This document shows, piece by piece, positions 26,230 through 35,985 of a stretch of DNA of 64,000 nucleotides (within the stretch, counting starts at the first letter, position 1; the number at the start of each line of letters is the position of its first letter). This stretch comes from JAAUTG01 sp964458705. Lineage in GTDB: Bacteria; Bacteroidota; Bacteroidia; Chitinophagales; Saprospiraceae. Under the pieces are notes generated by a model that worked only from the letters and a program-made list of their open reading frames with translations, ran no database searches and was not told where the DNA came from. The DNA is taken from the NCBI GenBank assembly GCA_964458705.1, contig CAYWKD010000020.1:1-64000 (forward strand). The letters are read 5' to 3'. The position numbers were made by a program, and so were the translations under genes.

Positions 26230-28506
26230 TTAAAACTTAAAATCAATCCCAAGACTTGGAAGTATGGGCAACTGATTTACTCTTTCATATCGAACTCGAT
26301 CAAAAAAGAAAATATTATCTCGATCATACGCATTAGTTATGCTGGCAATCACATCAAGTTTCGTAGTGCGACTAAATTCAAAAGTTCGTTTCAATGATAC
26401 ATCCAAACGGTGATAGTAAGGCAATCTAGCACTGTTGCGCTCATCGGCATATATAATTCCTAAATCTGGATTTTCAGTAAGTACATCCGTTTCTAAGCCC
26501 TCTCCAAAATTAAAGTTAGAGTAAAAGCCCTGTGTCGGTGTAAATGGAAATCCTGAACCTAGATTCCATCTAGCACTTGCTTCCCAAAGATTATTAGCCC
26601 CAAAATTTTGAGTGATGAGGAAGTTGACATTATGGCGACGATCAAAAACAGTAGGATAAACCTGCTGTCCATCATCTCGCGTTACTTTGCCTAAGGAGTA
26701 GGTTGCCCATACATAAGTTTTAGGCGTTTCGTATTTCAAGGACAGATCAAGTCCATAGGCTTCGCCTGTTTCGACAGCAAAATCAGGATCTTGTGCGCTA
26801 AGTTTGTTTCGGTTAATATTGATAATTTGAGAAAAGTCTTTAAAGTAAGTCTCCACATTCAAAGTCAAGCGGTTGGATAAATCAACTTCAAAACCTCCGA
26901 TAGCGTGAGCGGCTTTTTGCAATCGGTCGGCTGTTGGCTCTCTTGTGCCAGGCTCGAAGATAGTTTGCTCTGGACCCGCTAAGAATCCAACAAATAAGTT
27001 GACAATATCGCGCTCATTCACAGAGCTCACTAAATTCTGTGAATATAATCCTCCTGCCAACTTAAAGCGTAAGGCATCTGAGAAGTTATATTTGAATCCA
27101 AAACGCGGTTCCAATCGCACTTTAGACTGTGAGGCATAGACTTGCAGGCGAACACTGGGCTCAAAAATTATTTTATCCCATTTTTGCTTATATTTTATAT
27201 ATCCTGCTAGTTCAGTTGTAAAATCAGTCTGAGAAATGGTATTGCCTACAAAATTCTTAAACTCAAAATCCGTATTGATACCATTGAACACAAAACCATA
27301 TTGAATTTCATTGTTTGCTCCAAAAGTAGTGAAGTTCAATCTTGCAAATAGATCAGAAATACTACTCTGTCTAGGGTTGCCATCGGCTTCGACCAATTCA
27401 ATGCCATAATCAGAAAACCCAACTGTACCATCAATGACTACCGTAGAATTGGGTGGTATGAGCGTGAAATTCGCTCCACCTCCCGTGGTAGTCCAGTCTA
27501 AATTGGCAATACCCTCAAAGTTGACTTGATCTTTAAAGTTAAAACCGAATAAATTGAGCTTACTACCATTGCCCGTTTGAAACGACAGTTTTCCATAAAT
27601 ATCGGTAAAGTTGTAAGGTAAACCTGTAGAATCAATGGGAGAATAATTGTAAAAAATATCAGCAGTCTGATCTATGTATGATTGCTTAGCAGTAAACAAA
27701 AAGGAAGAACTGCCACCACCATCTGTTTTCAATTTCTTAATCGGTCCTTCTGCTAATATTTTAGATTGAAAAGGATTAACAGCCACTACGCCGCCATACT
27801 TTTTCTTATTGCCCTCTCTAGTTTTTATATCTACAATAGCCGAAATTCTACCTCCATATTCCGCATTAAAACCTCCTGTCAAAACATCTACACTGCGAAT
27901 CGTCTCTGTTTCAAAAACAGAGACGAAACCAATAGAGTGAAATGGATTATAGATGGTCATGCCGTCTAAAAGAATTTTGTTTTGTATGGGAGCACCTCCA
28001 CGAATGTACAACTGCCCTCCCTGATCGCCCGAAACAATTATACCAGGCAGCACAGGCAGGTACTGAGCAATATCTGCTACACCTCCCGTCGAAGGTAAAG
28101 ATCGAATTTGTTCTGCTGTTACGGTCAATTTAGAAACTTGCACATCTGAGCGCGCTTGTTCTCTTTGCCCAGATATATCTACTGACGTTAGCTCCACTGC
28201 TGCTGCTTGAATATAGACTTGTTGATAAGCTATTCCTCCTTCTTTGAGGGTGACGGCTATGCTTGTACTATCGTAGCCTAAATAAGTAACCACTAAATTA
28301 TACTCGCCAATGGGTACATTGGTCAAATTAAAGAAGCCATCTAAATCAGTAGTTGTACCTAACATGGTTCCTTCTAGCCTTACATTGCCATAAATAATTG
28401 GCTCTCCGCTATCTTGATCGAATACATTTCCTCTCACAGTGCCCGTTTGCGCTAACAATCCAACTGCTCCATTCAAAAGCAGCAATAAACCTAGGAGTGA
28501 TTTCAT
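26230..28506 (-). CDS. TonB-dependent receptor with CarboxypepD_reg domain
   Basis: Signal peptide (cleavage after VGLLAQ), a CarboxypepD_reg domain (residues 22-100: TVRGNVFDQDSGEPIIYGNV, VVTYLGYDS), a plug domain (IRSLPSTGGVADIAQYLPVL, then YIRGGAPIQNKILLDGMTIY and NAEYGGRISAIVDIKTREG) and a beta-barrel. At 758 residues it is much smaller than the receptor at 16030 and more like the siderophore/vitamin-sized class. It is the first gene of a three-gene minus-strand unit with the Omp28-like lipoprotein and the M15 peptidase. Ligand unknown; the redox lipoprotein partner does not identify it. Confidence 0.93.
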   Translation of the reverse strand: MKSLLGLLLLLNGAVGLLAQTGTVRGNVFDQDSGEPIIYGNVRLEGTMLGTTTDLDGFFNLTNVPIGEYNLVVTYLGYDSTSIAVTLKEGGIAYQQVYIQAAAVELTSVDISGQREQARSDVQVSKLTVTAEQIRSLPSTGGVADIAQYLPVLPGIIVSGDQGGQLYIRGGAPIQNKILLDGMTIYNPFHSIGFVSVFETETIRSVDVLTGGFNAEYGGRISAIVDIKTREGNKKKYGGVVAVNPFQSKILAEGPIKKLKTDGGGSSSFLFTAKQSYIDQTADIFYNYSPIDSTGLPYNFTDIYGKLSFQTGNGSKLNLFGFNFKDQVNFEGIANLDWTTTGGGANFTLIPPNSTVVIDGTVGFSDYGIELVEADGNPRQSSISDLFARLNFTTFGANNEIQYGFVFNGINTDFEFKNFVGNTISQTDFTTELAGYIKYKQKWDKIIFEPSVRLQVYASQSKVRLEPRFGFKYNFSDALRFKLAGGLYSQNLVSSVNERDIVNLFVGFLAGPEQTIFEPGTREPTADRLQKAAHAIGGFEVDLSNRLTLNVETYFKDFSQIININRNKLSAQDPDFAVETGEAYGLDLSLKYETPKTYVWATYSLGKVTRDDGQQVYPTVFDRRHNVNFLITQNFGANNLWEASARWNLGSGFPFTPTQGFYSNFNFGEGLETDVLTENPDLGIIYADERNSARLPYYHRLDVSLKRTFEFSRTTKLDVIASITNAYDRDNIFFFDRVRYERVNQLPILPSLGIDFKF

Positions 28507-28657
28507 ATTTTTCTCTTAAATAGATATTTTTTCAATATAACATAAATAATAAAGTTAAATCCCTTGCGTATTTATCAGCCTCAACGTTAATTGATTAATT
28601 ACAGAAGCTAAGGTAATAAGGTTATCTATAAAATAGCTTATTGTTCTTATTTTAGCA

Positions 28658-29647
28658 CTATATCATCTTTACCTCATTCGTCAATATATTACCTGACTCA
28701 AATTGTGTGATATTATCCAATGTTATTTGAGCAATTTGTGATAATGCTTCTTTTGTGAGAAAGCCTTGGTGTGAGGTAATTAGCACATTGGGAAAAGTCA
28801 TAAGTCTAGCAATGACATCATCACGAATAATTTCATCTGATAAATCTTTAAAAAAAAGATTCTCTTCTTGTTCGTAAACATCTATACCCAAATATCCAAG
28901 TTGTTCATTCTTCAGAGCTTCGACGGTTGCAAGTGTATCCACCAGTGCGCCTCTACTTGTATTGATAAGCATTGCTCCCTTTTTCATCTGAGTGAGCCTA
29001 GATTTATTAATTAGATGAAAAGTCTGTGGTGTCAATGGACAATGTAGAGAAACCACATCTGAGCTAGCCAGTAAATCATCAAGTGATAAATATTCTATCC
29101 CAATTGCCTGAGCTGCCTGAGAAGGATATGGATCGTACCCTACTACCTTGCAGCCAAAACCTTGCATGATTTTGCCGAACGCAATTCCAATTTTCCCTGT
29201 TCCAACTACTCCAACAGTCTTTTCGTTTAGATCAAACCCTATCAGTTTTTCCAATGAAAAATTACCATCTCGAACACGATTATAAGCCTTATGAATCTTG
29301 CGATTTAACGATAAAATTAATGCCACTGCATGCTCTGCTACTGCTTCGGGAGAATAGGCAGGCACACGCACAATTTTCATATTATGCACCCTAGCTGCCG
29401 CTAAATCTACATGATTAAACCCTGCCGACCTCAGTGCGATAAGTTGTACTCCGTTTTTGGCTAAGTGATCAATAACTTTTTTATTTAACTCATCACTTAC
29501 AAATGCACAAACACACGCTGCTCCAACTGTTAAATTAGCTGTATTTTCATTCAAAGGAGCTTCAAAGTATTCTATTTCATGCTGTTTGTTAAGTGCATCA
29601 AAGTATATTCGATCAAATGACTTTGTACTAAAAAAGGCAATTTTCAT
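28658..29647 (-). CDS. ldhA: D-lactate dehydrogenase (D-2-hydroxyacid dehydrogenase family)
   Basis: Cytoplasmic NAD-dependent enzyme reducing pyruvate to D-lactate. The Rossmann motif GVVGTGKIGIAFGK is near residue 145, the catalytic Arg lies in INTSRGALVD and the Glu/His pair in GIDVYEQEE and ITSHQGFLTKEA. The last segment, with the YEQEENLFFKD signature, is typical of LdhA rather than of phosphoglycerate or formate dehydrogenases. The 329-residue length is right. It is divergent from dnaK across about 265 bp. This suggests fermentative capacity alongside the pyruvate dehydrogenase at 6606. Confidence 0.9.
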   Translation of the reverse strand: MKIAFFSTKSFDRIYFDALNKQHEIEYFEAPLNENTANLTVGAACVCAFVSDELNKKVIDHLAKNGVQLIALRSAGFNHVDLAAARVHNMKIVRVPAYSPEAVAEHAVALILSLNRKIHKAYNRVRDGNFSLEKLIGFDLNEKTVGVVGTGKIGIAFGKIMQGFGCKVVGYDPYPSQAAQAIGIEYLSLDDLLASSDVVSLHCPLTPQTFHLINKSRLTQMKKGAMLINTSRGALVDTLATVEALKNEQLGYLGIDVYEQEENLFFKDLSDEIIRDDVIARLMTFPNVLITSHQGFLTKEALSQIAQITLDNITQFESGNILTNEVKMI

Positions 29648-29912
29648 CTTCTTGCTTTTTGTAAGAATTTATATCGAGACTATCCTACTTATAATCCATA
29701 GGCTTAGGTATTTGTTCTTAAGCTACTTTTTTAATTGAAAAACTACTTTCCCTGTCAATTTGTCACTATTCTTTGTTTTACTCTGCCATTTTAAACTCCC
29801 CAACGTCTAGGTTTCTTTACAAAATGACAGTTCGATTATTTGGCATATGTGTTGATATACATAAAATGCAATTCAAATTTTGAAAATAAGATAAAACATT
29901 AAATAAGCAGCA

Positions 29913-31826
29913 ATGAGTAAAATTATAGGAATTGATCTAGGAACAACTAACTCATGTGTAGCTGTGATGGAGGGAAATGAACCTGTGGTGATCGCCAATG
30001 ATGAAGGACGCAGAACCACCCCTTCGGTAGTAGCTTTCATGGACAACGGCGAGCGCAAGATTGGTGATCCTGCTAAACGACAAGCTATCACCAACCCACA
30101 GCGTACAATTGCTTCCATCAAGCGATTCATGGGGCAGCGTTATTCTGAGGTAGCAAATGAATTAGAAATGACCTCTTATCCCGTGAAAAAAGGTGATAAT
30201 GATACTATTCGTGTAGATATTGATGGGAGATTATACACGCCTCAAGAAATTTCTGCAATGGTGTTGCAGAAGATGAAAAAAGTGGCAGAAGATTTTTTAG
30301 GACAAGAAGTGAAAGAGGCAGTAGTAACTGTTCCTGCTTACTTCAACGATTCTCAGCGTCAAGCAACAAAAGAGGCGGGTGAGATTGCAGGCTTGAACAT
30401 TAAAAGAATCATCAATGAGCCAACAGCAGCAGCCTTGGCTTATGGTTTAGATAAGCGCAACAAAGATATGACTATCGCAGTCTATGACTTAGGTGGCGGT
30501 ACATTTGATATTTCGATCTTGGATTTGGGAGAAGGCGTTTTTGAGGTGAAGTCAACAAATGGTGATACACACTTAGGAGGGGATGACTTTGATCGCGTTT
30601 TGATTGATTACTTAGCTGGATCATTCAAAGACCAAGAAAATATAGACTTGCGTAAGGATCCAATGGCGTTGCAGCGGCTAAAAGATGCAGCTGAAAAAGC
30701 TAAGATTGAACTTTCTTCCTCTACCGAGACAGAAGTGAATTTACCCTACATCACCGCAGTAGATGGTGTACCAAAGCATTTGGTCTTGAAGATAAGTAGA
30801 GCTAAGTTCGAGCAGCTAGCGGACTCTTTAGTTCAAAGAACTTTAGGACCATGCCAACAAGCATTGAAAGATGCGGGTATGAGTAAAAGTGATATTGATG
30901 AAGTAATTTTAGTAGGTGGCTCCACTCGTATTCCAGTGATTCAACAAGCAGTTGAAAACTTTTTTGGCAAGAAGCCAAACAAGGGAGTCAACCCAGATGA
31001 AGTGGTAGCAGTAGGTGCATCTATTCAAGGTGGAGTCTTGAGCGGTGATGTACAAGATGTATTACTACTTGACGTAACCCCCCTCTCTTTGGGTATTGAG
31101 ACCATGGGAGGCGTTTACGATGTAGTCATCGAATCAAACTCGACCATTCCTACTAAGAAATCTAAAACATACTCAACAGCAGCAGACAATCAGCCGTCGG
31201 TAGAGATTCATATTTTACAGGGTGAACGACCAATGGCAAGGGACAACCGATCAGTGGGTCGATTTATCCTAGATGGTATTCCACCGGCACCTCGTGGTGT
31301 ACCTCAGGTTGAAGTTTCCTTTGATATTGATGCCAATGGTATCTTGAGTGTGTCTGCTAAAGATAAAGGTACAGGCAAAGAGCAAAACATCCGAATTGAA
31401 GCATCTACTGGGCTTTCAAAAGATGAAATTGCAAAGATGAAAGCAGAGGCAGAAGCTAATGCAGATTCGGATCGTGAGGCTAGAGAGCGTGTAGATAAGT
31501 TAAATACGGCAGATAGCTTGATTTTCCAGACAGAAAAGCAGTTGAACGAGTTTGGAGATAAACTTTCAGCCGACAATAAATCGAATATTGAAAAAGCGGT
31601 AGCAGAATTAAAAGAAGCACACAAATCTGAGGATTTAGCAAAAATAGATTCTGCTACGGAAGTACTCAACAACGCATGGCAATCAGCTAGCCAAGAGATG
31701 TACCAAGCGCAAGCCAATCAGCAAGCGGAAGGTGCAACTACTGACCAAGCAGAAAGCAATGGCGCTACAACTGAAGCAGAAGACGTAACAGATGTAGAAT
31801 TTGAAGAGGTAGATGATAAGAAGTAA
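29913..31826 (+). CDS. dnaK: Molecular chaperone DnaK (Hsp70)
   Basis: ATP-dependent chaperone working with DnaJ and GrpE, neither of which is in the window. The phosphate 1 motif IGIDLGTTNSCVAVMEG, VYDLGGGTFDISIL, and VGGSTRIPVIQQ are complete, followed by the substrate-binding domain and the acidic C-terminus DVTDVEFEEVDDKK. Length 637. The 265-bp upstream region, shared with divergent ldhA, shows no CIRCE inverted repeat and no convincing TAnnTTTG box, so heat-shock control by HrcA is not indicated. A strong terminator follows. Confidence 0.98.
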   Translation: MSKIIGIDLGTTNSCVAVMEGNEPVVIANDEGRRTTPSVVAFMDNGERKIGDPAKRQAITNPQRTIASIKRFMGQRYSEVANELEMTSYPVKKGDNDTIRVDIDGRLYTPQEISAMVLQKMKKVAEDFLGQEVKEAVVTVPAYFNDSQRQATKEAGEIAGLNIKRIINEPTAAALAYGLDKRNKDMTIAVYDLGGGTFDISILDLGEGVFEVKSTNGDTHLGGDDFDRVLIDYLAGSFKDQENIDLRKDPMALQRLKDAAEKAKIELSSSTETEVNLPYITAVDGVPKHLVLKISRAKFEQLADSLVQRTLGPCQQALKDAGMSKSDIDEVILVGGSTRIPVIQQAVENFFGKKPNKGVNPDEVVAVGASIQGGVLSGDVQDVLLLDVTPLSLGIETMGGVYDVVIESNSTIPTKKSKTYSTAADNQPSVEIHILQGERPMARDNRSVGRFILDGIPPAPRGVPQVEVSFDIDANGILSVSAKDKGTGKEQNIRIEASTGLSKDEIAKMKAEAEANADSDREARERVDKLNTADSLIFQTEKQLNEFGDKLSADNKSNIEKAVAELKEAHKSEDLAKIDSATEVLNNAWQSASQEMYQAQANQQAEGATTDQAESNGATTEAEDVTDVEFEEVDDKK

Positions 31827-31871
31827 TGCTATGAACTAGTAGATTAGTAATCTAACTAGTTGAACCTGCTC

Positions 31872-31909
31872 AAAATGCTCTCGATTCAAGAATCGAGAGC
31901 ATTTTTTTT
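31872..31909 (+). terminator. Rho-independent terminator of dnaK
   Basis: An 11-bp GC-containing stem (31876-31886 with 31891-31901), extended by four A-T pairs, a four-base loop and a run of eight T. It lies 46 nt after the dnaK stop; the A-rich left flank makes it potentially bidirectional for the convergent Uma2 gene. Confidence 0.92.
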
Positions 31910-31957
31910 AGCTCAAGTATTGCTTTATTTTTGGCAGAAAGATTTAATATTCTGGAG

Positions 31958-32566
31958 TTACCCTTTCGCTTCCTCTTGGAAAATCTCGTTCAGGGGTATC
32001 ATTAAATCTTTAATAGCGCTCGCTACCAAGGTATCTTCATCCGTCAATGGAGGAGCGCTACTTGTGAATTTACCGCTTGTTTTGTCCAACAAATAGACTA
32101 GCACAGTACGCCGCTCTGGGTCAACAATCCAGTATTCCAAAACGCCAGCTTGCTCGTACAATTCATATTTATCCTTCAATTCTCGCTTGGAGTTACCGGG
32201 CGAAAGGATTTCGACAACCAATTCTGGTGCGCCTATACAACCTTGCTTATCTAATTTGCGATCGTCGCAAACCACACAAAGGTCTGGCTGAACTACAGTA
32301 TCTATCTTGTCACTAACAATTTTGTTTTGGTGTAGAGGTAGCCGCACATCAAAAGGAGCTGGAAAAACTTGACAGGGTTTGCCCTTTAGATGTAACCACA
32401 AAACACCATTCAAATTGGATGCAATGCTCTGATGTTGCACGTTGGGTGCCGCCAAAGGAAGTAATCGTCCCTTTAATAACTCTACCCGCTCTTTGAATTG
32501 CCAAAGTAAGTAGTCGCTGTAAGTATAGTGTTTAGAGAAATCCAGTTGATGAAGTGATGTAATCAT
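31958..32566 (-). CDS. Uma2 family protein (DUF820, PD-(D/E)XK nuclease-like)
   Basis: A 202-residue cytosolic protein with the Uma2 core. VQPDLCVVCDDRK supplies the first Asp, GAPELVVEILSPGNSKRELKDKYELY contains the E-x-L and basic residues, and GVLEYWIVDPERRTVLVYLLD is the conserved end. Uma2 proteins are abundant in cyanobacteria, planctomycetes and filamentous Bacteroidota; they are predicted restriction-like endonucleases of unknown purpose. It is the last of a minus-strand run (gap 115 nt from the ThuA-like gene) and convergent with dnaK. It stands singly here, without a toxin-antitoxin partner. Confidence 0.88.
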   Translation of the reverse strand: MITSLHQLDFSKHYTYSDYLLWQFKERVELLKGRLLPLAAPNVQHQSIASNLNGVLWLHLKGKPCQVFPAPFDVRLPLHQNKIVSDKIDTVVQPDLCVVCDDRKLDKQGCIGAPELVVEILSPGNSKRELKDKYELYEQAGVLEYWIVDPERRTVLVYLLDKTSGKFTSSAPPLTDEDTLVASAIKDLMIPLNEIFQEEAKG

Positions 32567-32681
32567 GTAATTCCACTTTCAATGTTTGCTGAAAAAACAT
32601 TAGTACGCTTGAAGAAGTTTGCATTTTCAATGGTTAAGATTTCTAGCATTTCCCTTGGAAAAACTGTATTTAAGTAATTAC

Positions 32682-33797
32682 CTATTTCAAATCAGCAATT
32701 TTAAGTTGCCGCTTCTCCCAATAGCTATCTTGATGAAAATTATAAGCAGTGGGCTGATAAGTTCCAACAATACCTACTTCCGCTTTAGCAGGTACCTCTA
32801 GACCCGACAAATAATAAACTGCATTGACGAACAATCGTCGAACGCCCTCATTAGTTAAATCCGTAGAAGAACCAATGGTCGAAGTGAAAGATTTTCCCTT
32901 TTTGCCATTTGGAAGTTGATAACTTTTTGTCCAAGCTATCGGCATCATGGGATCATTGGGGTTGTATGGCTTATTACTCGCAGGATTGGTTGTAGCAATT
33001 TTAGCATCGGTCGGGCGTAACCCAAAAAAAGGATCATTTTCATCAAATTCCTTTGTTCGATCTATGACTTGCCCCATGATGATGGGCTGAGTATCCTCTG
33101 GCAGTGGCAGTCGCACACCGTAAACATCGGTAGCTCCCCAGATGTCTCCGTCTTTTAGTCCATTTGTGATAGGATGATTTGCTGCCCCGACTGCTACAAG
33201 TCCTCTCGTGCTTTGGTGCTTGTGATGTCCATGATGCGTATGCCAACGCTCACCAAGTACTAATCGCCCAAAGCCTCCTTGCCAAGCGTCCCTGCGCTCG
33301 TAGTAGTTGCCATAGTGCTGCCATTGGCTAGTTGTATCTTTGATATTAAAAGCATGAGTGGCAGTACGAATACCGATTACGGGCTTTCCAGCCTTTAGAA
33401 AATTATCAATATGTCGCATTTGCTCATCTGGCAGTTCTCGGAAGCGCGTTTGAATAATCATCAAATCAGCATTGTCCAAATGCGCTAAGCCAGATATGTT
33501 GTGTGAATAATTAGGCTTGATAACGCCCAAGCTATCAGGATGCTGAGCAAAAAGCACGGTACAATCAAAGCCATGACGCTCAGAAAGAATTTTAGCCAAC
33601 TGTGGCAGTGCTTCTTCTGAGCGATACTCTTCATCTCCGCTAACTAGAACGACTCTTTTGTTTATTCCGGACTTACCTTCGTAAGTTAACCACGCTTCAG
33701 GTTCAGATGCTCTTGGGCTTGTTTGAGTAGTTTTATCATTATCACAGGCAGTTACTACTAGTAGGAAGGCGCAGAATACTTTTAATAAGTTTGACAT
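32682..33797 (-). CDS. ThuA-like domain lipoprotein
   Basis: The lipobox VVTAC near residue 18 marks a lipoprotein. The body fits the ThuA glutamine-amidotransferase-like fold: VVLVSGDEEYRSEEALPQLAKIL, then DLMIIQTRFRELPDEQ, GKPVIGIRTATHAF, and a late HHGHHKHQSTRG segment. ThuA domains occur in Bacteroidota and Planctomycetes in secreted proteins associated with sugar or glycoside metabolism, but the reaction is unknown. The length of 371 residues is mostly the single domain. It is 83 nt downstream of the redoxin gene at 33881 and cotranscription is likely. Confidence 0.82.
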   Translation of the reverse strand: MSNLLKVFCAFLLVVTACDNDKTTQTSPRASEPEAWLTYEGKSGINKRVVLVSGDEEYRSEEALPQLAKILSERHGFDCTVLFAQHPDSLGVIKPNYSHNISGLAHLDNADLMIIQTRFRELPDEQMRHIDNFLKAGKPVIGIRTATHAFNIKDTTSQWQHYGNYYERRDAWQGGFGRLVLGERWHTHHGHHKHQSTRGLVAVGAANHPITNGLKDGDIWGATDVYGVRLPLPEDTQPIIMGQVIDRTKEFDENDPFFGLRPTDAKIATTNPASNKPYNPNDPMMPIAWTKSYQLPNGKKGKSFTSTIGSSTDLTNEGVRRLFVNAVYYLSGLEVPAKAEVGIVGTYQPTAYNFHQDSYWEKRQLKIADLK

Positions 33798-33880
33798 TGT
33801 TGTTGTTCGTTTTGTTATATTTCTTCGATAGCAGCTAAATAATTAGGACAACTGCTATCGAAGAAATTGGAAAAGCGATT

Positions 33881-34489
33881 TTACTTTTTTACTTTGATAG
33901 AGCAACCTACCGCTTTCGTGAAGCTAGGGTCTGGCCTTTCACCTGCTTCCAAAGCAGCGATCGCATCTTCTACAAACTTTTGCTCCACTGCATCAGCATC
34001 TTGCATATTATCATCAATAGCACCGATGTACTGCACTTTCAAATCTTTGTCGAGGATAAAAATATGTGGCGTTCTCTCTGCTCCAAATTGAGGAAACACC
34101 TTTTGCTTCTCATCAATTAAGTAGTAGTTGTAGCCTAATTCTTCTGCACGTTTTTGCATATTTTCAAAGCTATCTCCTGGTTTTATGGACACATCGTTTG
34201 GCATAATGTTAATAACAGGATAGCCAAGCGGTTCAAACTTATTTTGCAAGGCTACTACACGCTCTTCATACAGTTTCGCTACTGGGCAAGTGTTGCAAGT
34301 AAAATTAATGATGAAGCCTTTGGCTGTTTTAAAGTCCGCTAAAGAAAGCATTTTGCCATCAATATTTTTTAGTCTGAAGTCTGGTGCAGTATCGCCTACC
34401 TCCAATCCATCTTTGTCGACTAAAGTAGCTGCGCCTAAAATAATTGCGCCTAATAACAGCATTGTAAACATTCTAAGTGTACGTTTCAT
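33881..34489 (-). CDS. Exported redoxin / AhpC-TSA-type thioredoxin-fold protein
   Basis: N-terminal hydrophobic signal (LLLGAIILGAATL) then a redoxin domain: VGDTAPDFRLKNIDGKMLSL, active-site region NFTCNTCPVAKLYEERVVAL with a Cys-x-x-Cys, and FGAERTPHIFILDKDLKVQY bearing the cis-Pro. It resembles the peroxiredoxin-like, single-domain proteins in periplasmic redox homeostasis. There is a 47-nt gap from the TlpA-like lipoprotein gene upstream. The two are a tandem pair of thioredoxin folds, of which this one has the CNTC form and the other WCKPC, so they are unlikely to be redundant. Confidence 0.86.
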   Translation of the reverse strand: MKRTLRMFTMLLLGAIILGAATLVDKDGLEVGDTAPDFRLKNIDGKMLSLADFKTAKGFIINFTCNTCPVAKLYEERVVALQNKFEPLGYPVINIMPNDVSIKPGDSFENMQKRAEELGYNYYLIDEKQKVFPQFGAERTPHIFILDKDLKVQYIGAIDDNMQDADAVEQKFVEDAIAALEAGERPDPSFTKAVGCSIKVKK

Positions 34490-34536
34490 AATAAATACGT
34501 TTGTTTTGAATCAATTAAATATTAAGGTGTAATGTC

Positions 34537-35127
34537 TTACAAAAAAGTCTTCAACGCACTTTCAAGTTCCTGAAAATCAGAAAATTGATCGCTGTAGAAA
34601 GTGCGCTTTTCAGCATTGTAAATCATGGTAACAGGAATAGCTCCGCCCCAGTCGGTATCTACTTTGTCAATCCAATTGTTGTACTTGCTATCTGTCAATA
34701 CAACTACTTTGGACTTCAATTGGTATTTTGTCAAAAAGTCTTTTAACTTGGTTTCTAGCTGGCGTTTAAAATCTAGGCTGATTAGCACTACCTGCACTTT
34801 CTCCTCTTGATACTCAGCTTGAATTTTTTCAAAGTAGGGCAGTTCCTCTACGCAAGGCTTACACCAAGTCGCCCAGAAATTGATTACATAAGTAGTGTCA
34901 TTATTTTTGTTGAAAATTGATGTAATCCCTTCAAAGCTACTATGAACTGGTATTGTGCCAATAGCTGTTTCTAAGAAAGTTACTTCATCAGTGCTAGGGA
35001 CTTCCTCTACTACTTTAGACCTTTCCTCTTTAGGAACTTGCTCTGTTGGAGTTTCCTCCGTTGATGTTGAAGTTTGACAAGAAGATGCAACTAATAGAAC
35101 TAAGCAGAAGATAGAAACATATTTCAT
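34537..35127 (-). CDS. TlpA-like thioredoxin-domain lipoprotein
   Basis: Lipobox LVASSCQT at about residue 17, a Glu/Thr-rich linker (residues 19-45), then a thioredoxin domain with active site FWATWCKPCVEELPYF and cis-Pro IPVTMIY. This is the standard layout of Bacteroidota TlpA/ResA lipoproteins that reduce periplasmic disulfides, for example in cytochrome c maturation. It precedes the redoxin at 33881 by 47 nt and follows the unknown gene at 35197 by 69 nt, all on the minus strand. Confidence 0.9.
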   Translation of the reverse strand: MKYVSIFCLVLLVASSCQTSTSTEETPTEQVPKEERSKVVEEVPSTDEVTFLETAIGTIPVHSSFEGITSIFNKNNDTTYVINFWATWCKPCVEELPYFEKIQAEYQEEKVQVVLISLDFKRQLETKLKDFLTKYQLKSKVVVLTDSKYNNWIDKVDTDWGGAIPVTMIYNAEKRTFYSDQFSDFQELESALKTFL

Positions 35128-35196
35128 AAATCTATGCTATTTTCTTACATAACGCAAGGTTGAGCAATTTTGTTAGCCGTCATCTGTTTTTTGTTA

Positions 35197-35787
35197 CTAC
35201 AATGCCCCAATCAATTCGTCAAAGGAATCAGCCTCTTTGTAGAGGCGGTCGCTATAGCTTGTTGCTTGGAATTTAAGTTGGTGAGGCACTTCATTTCTAA
35301 GCAAAAGTTCAACAGTAATATTACCGTACTGCTGATCAGTTTTCTTACCTTCTTCAAAGCTATTGCAAGGCTTGAGATAGTGACGTTGAATAGTCTCTAC
35401 CCATTTAGGACGATTGTAAATTCTTATATCGGAAATTTGCTTTCGATAATTGAGCCGAAGCACCTGCTCCTTTAAATAATCCAAAAAATGGATAACATCT
35501 CTTTGAGAATACTGTGTTTGATCGAAATGTACAGCAAAACCTTTTGAGCTGGGCGTATTTAGAAAAGTAAGGGCTTCATCCACATCTTCGGGAAGAACTT
35601 TTGAGATAGCGTATTGATTTTTCAACCAATCTATTAGGCGATGACACACAAGTGTCTCTTTCCAAAAGTCGTAATCCTGCTGCTCTTCATGTGTTCTAAC
35701 AATAAGTTCATGAATAACGGGTTGGTTAGGAGAACTTTCCTCTGCAGCTTTAAAAATATTTTTGATGTACTTCCAAAAGTCAGACAT
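35197..35787 (-). CDS. Hypothetical cytosolic protein, 196 residues
   Basis: I do not recognise this protein. It has no signal peptide, membrane segment or known motif. It starts MSDFWKYIKNIFKAAEES, contains a mainly helical first half rich in aromatic and charged residues (QDYDFWKETLVCHRLIDWLK), and a beta-rich second half (GNITVELLLRNEVPHQLKFQ). It starts the minus-strand run leading to the TlpA-like gene 69 nt away. The amino-acid composition is normal for a soluble protein and the reading frame is long, so it is probably real. No function can be assigned. Confidence 0.65.
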   Translation of the reverse strand: MSDFWKYIKNIFKAAEESSPNQPVIHELIVRTHEEQQDYDFWKETLVCHRLIDWLKNQYAISKVLPEDVDEALTFLNTPSSKGFAVHFDQTQYSQRDVIHFLDYLKEQVLRLNYRKQISDIRIYNRPKWVETIQRHYLKPCNSFEEGKKTDQQYGNITVELLLRNEVPHQLKFQATSYSDRLYKEADSFDELIGAL

Positions 35788-35985
35788 GAATTAGACTTTA
35801 TTTACAATGTATTTGAGGGTAATACTTCCCGAGAGGTCGAGGCAGGCTTTTACTAACATAAAAACCTTTTCAAGCTAAAGTAGAGCATATTCCCGTCAGG
35901 TAGCGTTTTATCAATAATTATTATTAGGTTTAAACAAGGATTATTAATACCTTTAAAATTGCTTTTTGTTCATTCATCCTAAACT

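Noticed and set aside
29648..29912. Heat-shock operator (CIRCE) upstream of dnaK.
   Set aside because: No GCACTC/GAGTGC inverted repeat is present in the divergent region.
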